A stretch of DNA of 13,517 nucleotides from NCBI GenBank assembly GCA_021160845.1, contig JAGHBT010000054.1:1-13517 (forward strand). The letters are read 5' to 3'. Below, piece after piece: positions 6,911 through 13,517 of the stretch. Source of the DNA: a bacterium. GTDB lineage: Bacteria > Krumholzibacteriota > Krumholzibacteriia > Krumholzibacteriales > WJIX01. The translations under genes were made by a program, and so were the position numbers. The notes beneath the pieces were generated by a model that saw only the letters and a list, made by a program, of their open reading frames with translations, did no database searches and was not told where the DNA came from. Position 1 is the stretch's first letter, and each line of letters begins with the position of its first letter.

Positions 6911-6984
6911 ATTGTAGTTGTCCGAATATTTGGAAAAGTAAAATTTGGTAAAAAGAAATAAACAGGTTCCCAGGGGGACAATGA
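6911..6984 (+). other. 74-bp gap between cheW and cheD with an imperfect direct repeat
   Basis: This is the longest gap inside the chemotaxis operon. It contains ATTTGGAAAAGTA (6928-6940) and ATTTGGTAAAAAG (6943-6955), an AT-rich near-repeat with a 15-bp period. It ends with AGGGGG (6972-6977), a good ribosome site 7 nt before the cheD ATG. No hairpin or convincing promoter is seen. Confidence 0.5.
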
Positions 6985-7491
6985 ATGGAAGGCATCAGAA
7001 AAGAGGAACCATTGCAAAAGGTTATGATGGCGGAATACAGAACAGGTAAAGCGCCAATGAAAATGATGACAATGGCGTTAGGGTCTTGCGTTGGGATTGT
7101 CCTTTACGATAAAGAAACGAAAATTGGTGCTCTTGCTCATGTGATGCATCCCAGTTGGAGAAACGTAAGGAACAATTCAAATAGGGGTAAGTTTGTGGAT
7201 ACGGCTATAGAGCTTATGATTTCAACATTATCAGATTCCGGAGCAGATGCTGAAAGGTTGACAGCTAAGATTTTTGGTGGGGCCAGGATGTTTGATCATA
7301 TTGTTGGCAACAGGGGAATTGTTCAAATAGGATCCGCGAATATAACAGCAGCCAGGAATGAATTAGCGAGGTTGGACATACCGATCATTGTTGAAAGAGT
7401 GGGTGGGAACAAGGGCAGAACGATCATATTTGATCTTTCTAATGGAAGTGTCAATGTCAGAGATGCCGATGGAAAAGAGGAAATTTTATAA
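6985..7491 (+). CDS. cheD: Chemoreceptor glutamine deamidase CheD
   Basis: CheD converts specific receptor glutamines to glutamates, making them methylatable, and in CheC-containing bacteria it is also a partner that boosts CheC phosphatase activity. The 168-residue protein carries the family core MTMALGSCVGIVLYD (28-42) and GALAHVMHPS (48-57). Catalytic residues can be placed as C35, H52 and T29. Their spacing (6 and 17) equals that of T21, C27 and H44 in Thermotoga maritima CheD. KIFGGARMF and a later RTIIFDLSNGSVNVR complete the fold. The start at 6985 follows AGGGGG at 6972-6977; the ATG at 6981 is out of frame. The stop overlaps the cheB start (TAATG), so the receptor-modifying enzymes CheD and CheB are translationally coupled. 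Confidence 0.95.
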   Translation: MEGIRKEEPLQKVMMAEYRTGKAPMKMMTMALGSCVGIVLYDKETKIGALAHVMHPSWRNVRNNSNRGKFVDTAIELMISTLSDSGADAERLTAKIFGGARMFDHIVGNRGIVQIGSANITAARNELARLDIPIIVERVGGNKGRTIIFDLSNGSVNVRDADGKEEIL

Positions 7492-8573
7492 TGGAAAAAA
7501 GAGAGTCAAAAAAAGTCAGAGTGCTAATAGGGGAAGATTCTCGATTTGTAAGCAGGCTTATTAATGATGTTTTAGAGAAGGATTCCTCAATTCAAGTAGT
7601 GGGTGTTGCTGGAGACGGTCAGGAAATTCTTAAGAAGGTTGTGGATTTAAAACCGGATTGTGTAACCCTGGATTTGGAAATGCCCCGTATGAATGGGTTA
7701 GAAACACTGCGCTATATTATGAGTGAATGGCCCACTCCTGTTGTTATTCTTAGCGCGTGTGACGAGAAGGCGGCAATGAAAGCCCTGACATGCCTGGAGT
7801 ATGGAGCGGTCGATTTTATTGCCAAAACCGGCAAGGGTAACCTGTTCCCTGCGGAAGAGTTGTTATGGAAGGTTAAAATGGCTTCTACAGTTCATGTTCA
7901 GAAGGTGAGGTTTGCTCCTCCGCATTACAGTTTGAATGTCAAAAGGCCGCAAATGAAGCCTGAAGCGCTTGAATCTGTTGCTATTATTGGTGCCAGCACA
8001 GGCGGTCCGCAGGCGTTAATGGATGTTATTCCTAAACTACCGGCTGATATGCCGGTTGGTATAGTAGTAGTACAGCATATGCCACCCGATTTTACTCAGT
8101 ATCTCGCGGAGAGACTCGACAAGAGATCAAAGCTTGATGTAAAGGAAGCGGGAAATGGAGATATTGTGTTGCCCGGCAGAGTGCTGGTGGCTCCCGGCGG
8201 CAATCATATTTTTTTTGAAGAAAAGGGGGGAAGGCTTTTTGTAACGCTTTTGCCGCGGAATGATGCACAAAAAACTGCCTGTCCATCTCTGGATTTTGCT
8301 ATGGCTTCTCTGGCGCCGATATTAAGGAATAAAATGCTTGGGGTGATTCTTACGGGAATGGGAAGGGACGGATTGTCAGGAAGTTCTGTTTTACGCAAGT
8401 TTGGCGGAAGAGTTATTGCACAGGATCCGGCCACCTGTATTGTATCCGGAATGCCAGGGGTTGTTATAAAAGAAGGACTAGCGAATATTGTTGCGCCTTT
8501 GGAAGAGATATCAGAAGCGATAATTCAAGAGGTAAAAAGGATTGGAGCGGAGACGGAAGTTTATGGAAATTAG
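7491..8573 (+). CDS. cheB: Chemotaxis response regulator protein-glutamate methylesterase CheB
   Basis: CheB removes methyl groups from receptors and, in many species, also deamidates them. Phosphorylation by CheA activates it. The 360-residue protein has a receiver domain (about 9-125) and a methylesterase domain (about 162-352). The phosphoacceptor is D61 (TLDLEMP), with acidic pocket residues E15 and D16, and S88 as the switch residue. The catalytic triad is S169 (IIGASTGGP), H196 (VVQHMPP) and D293 (TGMGRDG), close to the spacing of S164, H190 and D286 in E. coli. One oddity is K112-T113, where receivers nearly always have Lys-Pro. The gene begins inside the cheD stop codon and its last codons overlap cheA by 11 nt. 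Confidence 0.96.
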   Translation: MEKRESKKVRVLIGEDSRFVSRLINDVLEKDSSIQVVGVAGDGQEILKKVVDLKPDCVTLDLEMPRMNGLETLRYIMSEWPTPVVILSACDEKAAMKALTCLEYGAVDFIAKTGKGNLFPAEELLWKVKMASTVHVQKVRFAPPHYSLNVKRPQMKPEALESVAIIGASTGGPQALMDVIPKLPADMPVGIVVVQHMPPDFTQYLAERLDKRSKLDVKEAGNGDIVLPGRVLVAPGGNHIFFEEKGGRLFVTLLPRNDAQKTACPSLDFAMASLAPILRNKMLGVILTGMGRDGLSGSSVLRKFGGRVIAQDPATCIVSGMPGVVIKEGLANIVAPLEEISEAIIQEVKRIGAETEVYGN

Positions 8574-10320
8574 TGAATATAAAGACCTATATGCTAGTGA
8601 GGCCGCGGATATTCTGCAGGCTCTTGAAAGTGGAACAATGGAACTTGAAGCCGGCTCCGGTGCCCCAGCTATCGATGAGCTATTCCGGCATGCCCATAAT
8701 CTAAAGGGGATGTCGGGCGCGATGGGTTATGATTCAATTGTTGAAGCGAGTCATTCCATCGAAAATGTTTTGGATAGATGCAGGACTGGGAAACTGACCA
8801 TTCTCGGGAAGGAGGCGGATGCTCTTCTCAAGGTGGTTGATTTTCTGCGCGAAATGATCAGCGGGGTAATTGAAGACGGAGAAAGTGAAAAAACAAGAAG
8901 GTTGCTGGGAGAAATTATTTCAATTATAAAAATAAATTTTGAAGGCCCGATTGTAAAAGAAGTAACAGGAGAAGATGTAAAAAGACTCGACAACTCACAA
9001 CCGAAAGGTATTGAACCGAGAGTTGTTGATGAAGTAGGTAGAATTGATGAAAAGGCCGAAGGGTTAAAGGAAAAAGATGAAAAACAACGGGCTGAAAAAG
9101 CAAAAGTCGAAAATAATTATTACACAAAGATTTCTTCAACTCGCGTAGAGATTGAGAGACTCGATAATTTAATGGATCTTGTCGGCGAATTGATTATTAG
9201 CCGTATTCGGTTGGGCAATCTCGCGGAAAAGCTTGTATCAAAACCGGTAACCGAAGAATTGATTGTATCTGGAAGGCTGATTTCTGGAATTCAGAAGGAA
9301 ATAGTGGAGGCTCGTCTTGTCCCTGCTGGAAATATATTTCAGAGGTTCAAAAGGTTGGTAAGGGATGTTTCAAAAGAACTAAACAAAGAGGCGCAGTTGA
9401 AGATTATAGGCGCCGATATTGGACTCGACAGGACAATACTTGAGGCGATGATTGATCCCCTTGTGCATCTTATTAGAAACGCGCTTGATCATGGAATAGA
9501 ATCCCCTGCCGAAAGGAAAGCTGCGGGTAAGGATGAGTTCGGGACAATCAGTCTGTGCTGCAGAAGAGAAAGGAATTTTGTAATAATTGAGGTTAATGAT
9601 GATGGAAAAGGCGTTGATTTTGCCGAGATAGCAAAGAGAAATGCGAATACGGAAACAAAAGAAGGAACAGTGCCTGAATTATCCAACGAGGAGTTAAGCT
9701 ATCTATTAACTTCACCGGGGTTTAGCACCAAAAAGACAGCCGGCAAATACTCCGGGCGGGGGGTTGGGATGAATGTCGCGAAAAAGGTGGTTGAGTCACT
9801 TGGGGGAGCCTTATCTATAGAGAGTAGGGTAGGAAAAGGCACTTCGGTTCGCATGCGACTCCCGATAACCCTTTCGATAATAAAGGCGTTGCTATTTCAA
9901 GTCGCGGGTGAAGTCCATGCTTTACCAATAGAATATATTAAAGAAACTACACGGATTGAAAAGAATTCATTTAAAACGATAGGCGGTGCGAAGGTTTTTC
10001 TTACCCGGCAGGGAACTGTTCCTGTGGTTGAGTCATGGGAATTGCTTGATCCGGATAACGAGAGTTTGGATAGTAGATATGTAAAAATTATTGTCCTGGA
10101 AACAGAAAGAGGTATGGGGGGGGTAATTGTAAACAAGATAATTGGTCAACAGGACGTTGTTATAAAAGGACTTCCAGGGATAATTAAAGGAATGGAAGGA
10201 ATATCCGGCGCTACAGTGCTGGGGAGCGGAAAAGTAGCATTTATATGGGACCCCCGCTATTTACTAAGAGAAAGGCAAGATTATGAATTTGATCAACAGA
10301 CCGTCATATCTGAAAATTGA
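8563..10320 (+). CDS. cheA: Chemotaxis histidine kinase CheA, apparently without a P2 domain
   Basis: CheA is the array kinase that phosphorylates CheY and CheB. From ATG 8563 it has 585 residues, shorter than E. coli (654) or T. maritima (671). Domains are P1/Hpt (about 1-105) with phosphohistidine H45 in HNLKGMSGAMG, a charged linker (about 125-187), P3 dimerisation helices (about 190-255), P4 ATPase (about 256-436) and P5 CheW-like (about 437-570). P4 has an intact N box (HLIRNALDHGIE, N306), G1 (NDDGKGVD, 345-352), FSTKK (377-381) and G2 (GRGVGMNVAKKVVESLGG). The shortness comes from the P1-P3 interval, which is Lys/Glu-rich and shows no folded P2 domain. The frame also opens at TTG 8542, but ATG 8563 gives the expected P1 start. 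It overlaps cheB by 11 nt and cheC by 38 nt. Confidence 0.96.
   Translation: MEISEYKDLYASEAADILQALESGTMELEAGSGAPAIDELFRHAHNLKGMSGAMGYDSIVEASHSIENVLDRCRTGKLTILGKEADALLKVVDFLREMISGVIEDGESEKTRRLLGEIISIIKINFEGPIVKEVTGEDVKRLDNSQPKGIEPRVVDEVGRIDEKAEGLKEKDEKQRAEKAKVENNYYTKISSTRVEIERLDNLMDLVGELIISRIRLGNLAEKLVSKPVTEELIVSGRLISGIQKEIVEARLVPAGNIFQRFKRLVRDVSKELNKEAQLKIIGADIGLDRTILEAMIDPLVHLIRNALDHGIESPAERKAAGKDEFGTISLCCRRERNFVIIEVNDDGKGVDFAEIAKRNANTETKEGTVPELSNEELSYLLTSPGFSTKKTAGKYSGRGVGMNVAKKVVESLGGALSIESRVGKGTSVRMRLPITLSIIKALLFQVAGEVHALPIEYIKETTRIEKNSFKTIGGAKVFLTRQGTVPVVESWELLDPDNESLDSRYVKIIVLETERGMGGVIVNKIIGQQDVVIKGLPGIIKGMEGISGATVLGSGKVAFIWDPRYLLRERQDYEFDQQTVISEN
10116..10123 (+). repeat. G8 homopolymer inside cheA
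   Basis: Eight G residues cover the end of M518, G519, G520 and the start of V521, in the P5 CheW-binding domain. The frame is intact. A slip would remove the end of P5, which couples the kinase to CheW and receptors. Confidence 0.95.
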
Positions 10321-10897
10321 CGCTTTAAAGGAATTGGGGAATATTGGTTCAGCTCACGCTGTTACCGGTCTCTCGAAGCTTATGAAGAAGAGAATAGATG
10401 TTTCAATTACCAATGTTGACATAATTCCTCTTCAGATAATCTATACACTATTTAACGGGCCGGAGTCTATGGTGTCCGTAGTTTATCTGGAAGGGTATAG
10501 CGAGAACTTCAGGGGAATGATGTTTTTGATTTTTCCCTTTCCTGAAGCCGATAGAATGGTCGGGATGGTTTCCGAAGATTCTCCGAAAGATGTGAAAACG
10601 GAGGAATTTAATTTGTCGGTGCTAAAAGAGATCGGAAATATCATGTGCGGTTGTTATCTAAACACACTCTCGGTTTTTCTTAAGAACAAGATTATGCATT
10701 CAGTTCCACAGGTATCAAAAGATATGCTTGGTGCTGTTATGGATTCGATCCTTGCGGACCTAAGTGTTGATTCAGACTACGCGATCGTTCTTGAAACAGC
10801 TTTTCATTTTACGGATGATCGGTGTAAGGGTTTTTTGTTTTTTATTCCAACTAGCGAATCGCTTGAAATGATTTTTGATGCTATAGGAGTAGAGTAA
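10283..10897 (+). CDS. cheC: CheC-type CheY-P phosphatase
   Basis: CheC dephosphorylates CheY-P and binds CheD, linking adaptation to signal ending in systems without CheZ. The 204-residue protein shows the internal duplication of the family, LKELGNIGSAHAVTGLS (15-31) and LKEIGNIMCGCYLNTLS (114-130). The phosphatase motif is (D/S)-x3-E-x2-N-x22-P. The second copy fits fully with S112, E116, N119 and P142. The first has D13, E17 and N20 but T43 in place of the proline. CheX usually has a single site, so CheC is preferred. The ATG at 10283 has AAAGG 7 nt before it and lies 38 nt inside cheA. A later start would lose the first motif, so the overlap is probably real and implies coupling with CheA. 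Confidence 0.92.
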   Translation: MNLINRPSYLKIDALKELGNIGSAHAVTGLSKLMKKRIDVSITNVDIIPLQIIYTLFNGPESMVSVVYLEGYSENFRGMMFLIFPFPEADRMVGMVSEDSPKDVKTEEFNLSVLKEIGNIMCGCYLNTLSVFLKNKIMHSVPQVSKDMLGAVMDSILADLSVDSDYAIVLETAFHFTDDRCKGFLFFIPTSESLEMIFDAIGVE

Positions 10898-10916
10898 CCA
10901 GAAAGGAACATCAGTT

Positions 10917-11294
10917 ATGAAGGCAAGAGTTTTAGTAGTAGACGACGCGATATTTATGAGAAAGATGATCTCGGATATACTTAAAGCTAGTGGTATGGAG
11001 GTTGTGGGAGAGGCTGAAAATGGTTCTGATGCTGTTGAAAAGTACAATGAACTCAAACCGGATATGGTAACCATGGATATTATTATGCCTGAAATGAACG
11101 GGATCGAAGCTGTTAAAAAGATAACTTCCCGTGACCCCAAGGCAAAAATAGTCATGTGTAGCGCTCTCGGCCAGCAGGCTCTTGTTCAGGATGCTCTAGC
11201 TGCAGGAGCGGAGGATTTTCTTATCAAGCCTTTTAATCCGTCGAGAGTCGTTGAAGTTATCGCAAAGGTTCTTAATCAAACTGTTTCAATGTAA
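10917..11294 (+). CDS. cheY: Chemotaxis response regulator CheY (single receiver domain)
   Basis: CheY carries the phosphoryl signal from CheA to the motility output. The 125-residue protein is one receiver domain. D9 and D10 form the acidic pocket, D54 (VTMDIIMPEMNG) is the phosphoacceptor, S82 takes the place of the usual threonine switch, and K104-P105 is intact (FLIKPF). The sequence is close to the CheY of bacteria that use CheC rather than CheZ. AAAGGAA lies about 10 nt before the ATG, 19 nt after the cheC stop. Placement directly behind its likely phosphatase CheC supports the name over an unrelated receiver protein. Confidence 0.94.
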   Translation: MKARVLVVDDAIFMRKMISDILKASGMEVVGEAENGSDAVEKYNELKPDMVTMDIIMPEMNGIEAVKKITSRDPKAKIVMCSALGQQALVQDALAAGAEDFLIKPFNPSRVVEVIAKVLNQTVSM

Positions 11295-11305
11295 GCTTAG
11301 TGATG

Positions 11306-11310
11306 AAAGG
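11306..11310 (+). promoter_or_regulatory. Ribosome binding site deciding the TPR gene start
   Basis: AAAGG lies 7 nt before ATG 11318. It would be inside the gene if translation began at GTG 11300 or ATG 11303, neither of which has a purine-rich site. The shorter start is therefore preferred. Confidence 0.5.
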
Positions 11311-11317
11311 ATTGCGG

Positions 11318-13132
11318 ATGTCTCGGCTTAGTGATAATGAGCGGGAAGTACTCGAAAGTTTTGCTTCCAGAGTGGATAAAAACGACCCTGGGGCTTTGAA
11401 TAATCTTGGAGTTCTCTATTTCAGAAAGGGAATGTTCGAGGAAGCTGTGAAAGAGTTCAAAGAGGCATTTAAAACTGATTCAAAGTTTAATCTTGCAATA
11501 GAAAATTTACAGTATCTTTTCTCGGAAACAGGGATGGAGGATCCGGATGTAAAGCGCTGGAAAGAGGAAATAGAAAAGGATCCCGGGAATGACCAAGCCA
11601 TTTTGAGGCTAGGGGTTAGTTATCAGAATATGGGCAAGCTAAGTGAAGCGGTTCGTGTGCTGGAAGATTTCGTCAAACGTAATCCGGATTACCACATGGC
11701 TCAAATTCATCTTGGGGGTGCTCTGAAATCTCAGGGGCAATATCAGAAGGCACTTGAGTGTTATCTTGCCGTCGCTGATAATGTGCAAAAATCCACCGTA
11801 TTTCACACCGATCTGGGAGAAATCTACTATAATCTCGGTCGAACTGATGAAGCAATAATGGAGCTTAGAGCTGCGATTAAGCTGGATCCCGAATACTGGA
11901 AATCACATTTTCTTCTCTCTTTCGCAAATGGTGATATAGGCAACTTTCAGAAAGCGCTTGAAGAAAGCAGAATTGCTTCAAAATTAAATCCGTCGTTTCA
12001 GAATAGTGAGGCGAATCTGTCTCTTAATAATAACAGAGGAGGATCTAATGTTTCTCCAAAAACAAGGAGCGAGATTCCTTCTCTTGAAAGTACTTCTTTC
12101 ACTCTTGGCACCGCGTATATGGAGAGAGGGTATTATTCTGAGGCCCTAAAGGAATTTCAGAAGTCATTTCAGGATATGGCGGAGAAAGACAGAGTACATG
12201 TTCAAATCGGCAAAGTGCATATGGTAAAAAAAGAATATACTCAGGCACTGGCAGATTTTCTTAAAGCCCTTGAGATTAACAAGGAGAACGCGGAAGCATA
12301 CCGTTTTTGCGGATCGATATACCATATCAAAGGAGAATTAGATAAAACCGCCGCGTGTTATCTTCAGTCATTCAGGTTGAACTCCGCTGATGTGAGTACG
12401 ATAAACAATCTGGGGGTTATTTTATACCAGATTGGCTTTCTTGAAGACGCGGAGAGGATGTTCAAGAAGGGGTTGAATTTAAAGATATATAACCTTGAGC
12501 TTAACTATAATTTCCTGACATGTAATTTGTTAAAAGAAGAATATATGATGGTGGAAAATCTCATTCAGAGGCTCGAGGCGTTTGTGGGTAAAAGCGCTGT
12601 TCTGTATGAAAAAAGGGCGTTACTTCATTTTCGGATGGATCGCGTAACGGCCGCTTTGTTTGATATTGAGAGTTCTCTGAGTGTGAATCCTCAGCATAGT
12701 GACGCGATTTACCTTAAAGGGTTGATTCAACTTCGGGAGGAAGATTTTACGGGAGCTATAAAGTCAATCCTCAAAGCTGCCAGTATAAACAAGGAGTATA
12801 CGGGGCTTTCCCTTATTCTTTCGGATGGGGGGCTTGATGGGGATGAGACTGTGAAGATTGATTCCAGTCTTATAAAGGATATTGATGAGAATTTAATTGA
12901 GCTTTTAAGCGCGGGTATCGCAAGAAGGTTTGATAAAATCAGGGATGTTCTTGAATCAATAGTTTCTAAAGGGGTCGACGATGTGAAAGAAGAAAAAGAG
13001 CCGAGTGGTGAGCGGCAAGATCAAAATTCAGAGAAGAATGAAGATGATCAGAACAAAAGAGAAAAATCAGAAGCTTCACATAATGTACAGGAAGAGGAAG
13101 AAAATTTCCTTAGTGGTTTTAAACTGGAGTAA
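11318..13132 (+). CDS. Large TPR-repeat protein of the chemotaxis operon, function unknown
   Basis: From ATG 11318 this is a 604-residue protein made almost wholly of tetratricopeptide repeats, which are helical hairpins used for protein binding. No signal peptide or membrane segment is seen, so it is probably cytoplasmic. About six repeats fall in 23-226 (for example 160-192, with LGEIYYNLGRTDEAI) and about seven in 257-493. The two blocks are split by a polar Asn/Ser-rich linker at about 230-256. Residues about 495-552 have no clear repeat. The last 50 are a disordered, Glu/Lys/Asp/Asn-rich tail that ends in a short hydrophobic motif, FLSGFKLE, a possible docking peptide. No enzymatic motif is present. 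It lies 23 nt after cheY and 22 nt before a PATAN gene, so it is probably co-expressed and may act as a scaffold or output adaptor. I do not recognise a named family. Confidence 0.85.
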   Translation: MSRLSDNEREVLESFASRVDKNDPGALNNLGVLYFRKGMFEEAVKEFKEAFKTDSKFNLAIENLQYLFSETGMEDPDVKRWKEEIEKDPGNDQAILRLGVSYQNMGKLSEAVRVLEDFVKRNPDYHMAQIHLGGALKSQGQYQKALECYLAVADNVQKSTVFHTDLGEIYYNLGRTDEAIMELRAAIKLDPEYWKSHFLLSFANGDIGNFQKALEESRIASKLNPSFQNSEANLSLNNNRGGSNVSPKTRSEIPSLESTSFTLGTAYMERGYYSEALKEFQKSFQDMAEKDRVHVQIGKVHMVKKEYTQALADFLKALEINKENAEAYRFCGSIYHIKGELDKTAACYLQSFRLNSADVSTINNLGVILYQIGFLEDAERMFKKGLNLKIYNLELNYNFLTCNLLKEEYMMVENLIQRLEAFVGKSAVLYEKRALLHFRMDRVTAALFDIESSLSVNPQHSDAIYLKGLIQLREEDFTGAIKSILKAASINKEYTGLSLILSDGGLDGDETVKIDSSLIKDIDENLIELLSAGIARRFDKIRDVLESIVSKGVDDVKEEKEPSGERQDQNSEKNEDDQNKREKSEASHNVQEEEENFLSGFKLE

Positions 13133-13154
13133 TAGCATTTGAGGTGTTTTATTT

Positions 13155-13517
13155 ATGGCTATTCAGTCATCAATTAATGAACTTGGATTGTTTGATTTAT
13201 TTCAGGTCCTTTATCACAATCAGAAGACGGGACGTTTAATAATAACCGATTCGCTTAAGGAAAGAGGAGCGGATGTTTTCTTTATGGAGGGATTTGTCTG
13301 TTTTGCTTCAGTTTATGATAAAGCGCCAAAATCAATTGGGGTTGTTCTTGAAGAGTGGGGAGTCCTTGATGAAGTGAGCGCGGTTAGCATAGAAGAGAAG
13401 TGGGGAAGGTACGAATCACCTTTGGATTGTCTCGCTGGCGAAGGGATCTCTTCAAGAAATTATCTGGAGAGCTTTTTATCCTCGCGCGTGAAGGAATTTG
13501 TATATGATATATTAAAA
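13155..13517 (+). CDS. PATAN (DUF4388)-domain protein, N-terminal part (3' end outside window)
   Basis: A frame opens at ATG 13155, with GAGGTG at 13141-13146 as ribosome site, and runs 121 codons to the window edge without a stop. It begins MAIQSSINELGLFDLFQVLY and continues with HNQKTGRLIITD, then a FFMEGFVCFA strand. This LxxLFDLFQVLxxxxxTGxLxI pattern with a following strand is typical of DUF4388/PATAN domains, known from the N terminus of the cyanobacterial regulator PatA and from proteins tied to two-component and gliding or twitching systems in Myxococcus-like bacteria. These domains are thought to mediate protein contacts, but a general biochemical role is not established. The rest of the protein, possibly a receiver or further domain, is not visible. 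Position 22 nt after the TPR gene places it in the chemotaxis operon. Confidence 0.75.
   Translation, partial: MAIQSSINELGLFDLFQVLYHNQKTGRLIITDSLKERGADVFFMEGFVCFASVYDKAPKSIGVVLEEWGVLDEVSAVSIEEKWGRYESPLDCLAGEGISSRNYLESFLSSRVKEFVYDILK

Noticed and set aside
8542..8562. TTG start for cheA, 21 nt upstream of the chosen ATG
   Set aside because: It adds MERRRKF, which is not part of the P1 domain. ATG 8563 has a plausible ribosome site, CGGAAG.
10772..11155. 127-residue antisense open frame over cheC-cheY
   Set aside because: It crosses two well-supported sense genes and the junction between them, with composition typical of a shadow frame.
1..13517. Defence system, CRISPR array, prophage, insertion sequence or tRNA
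   Set aside because: I saw no regularly spaced repeats, transposase or integrase motifs, terminal inverted repeats or tRNA-like cloverleaf. The window is filled by housekeeping and chemotaxis genes.

Overview
The window is about 13.5 kb and every gene reads on the + strand. Three blocks are visible. The sequence is moderately AT-rich and densely packed, with good Shine-Dalgarno sites. It looks like the chromosome of a free-living, probably motile bacterium. A CheC/CheD-type chemotaxis set with no visible CheZ, a strong sigma-54-type promoter and a PATAN (DUF4388) gene point to a deep-branching lineage (Deltaproteobacteria-like or an uncultured candidate phylum) rather than an enteric bacterium. 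The phylum cannot be fixed from this sequence, and I see no mobile element, CRISPR array, tRNA or rRNA.

Block 1 (1-1784) holds the 3' end of a tryptophanyl-tRNA synthetase gene overlapping, through a TAATG junction, a complete tryptophanase gene (tnaA). Tryptophan charging and tryptophan breakdown to indole, pyruvate and ammonia are therefore translationally linked. Block 2 (1785-3863) is a lone cytoplasmic GAF-PAS histidine kinase with an abnormal ATP-binding G1 box, followed by about 280 bp without a gene. That gap carries a near-consensus -24/-12 (sigma-54) promoter.

Block 3 (3864-13517, continuing past the window) is one tight chemotaxis operon: cheR, a transmembrane receptor (MCP), cheW, cheD, cheB, cheA, cheC, cheY, a large TPR protein and the start of a PATAN-domain protein. 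It encodes a full signalling path. The MCP senses a ligand and, with CheW, controls the kinase CheA. CheA phosphorylates CheY and CheB. CheR methylates the receptor, CheB demethylates it and CheD deamidates receptor glutamines. CheC is the likely CheY-P phosphatase and CheD partner. The TPR and PATAN proteins at the 3' end are the least understood members. No flagellar or pilus gene is in view, so the output (flagellar, twitching or non-motility) is not settled.

The chemotaxis core is recognisable and not new. The points most worth following up are the sigma-54 promoter, the TPR-PATAN pair, the kinase with the broken G1 box, a CheA that seems to lack a P2 domain, and three G8 tracts placed in frame in three different genes.
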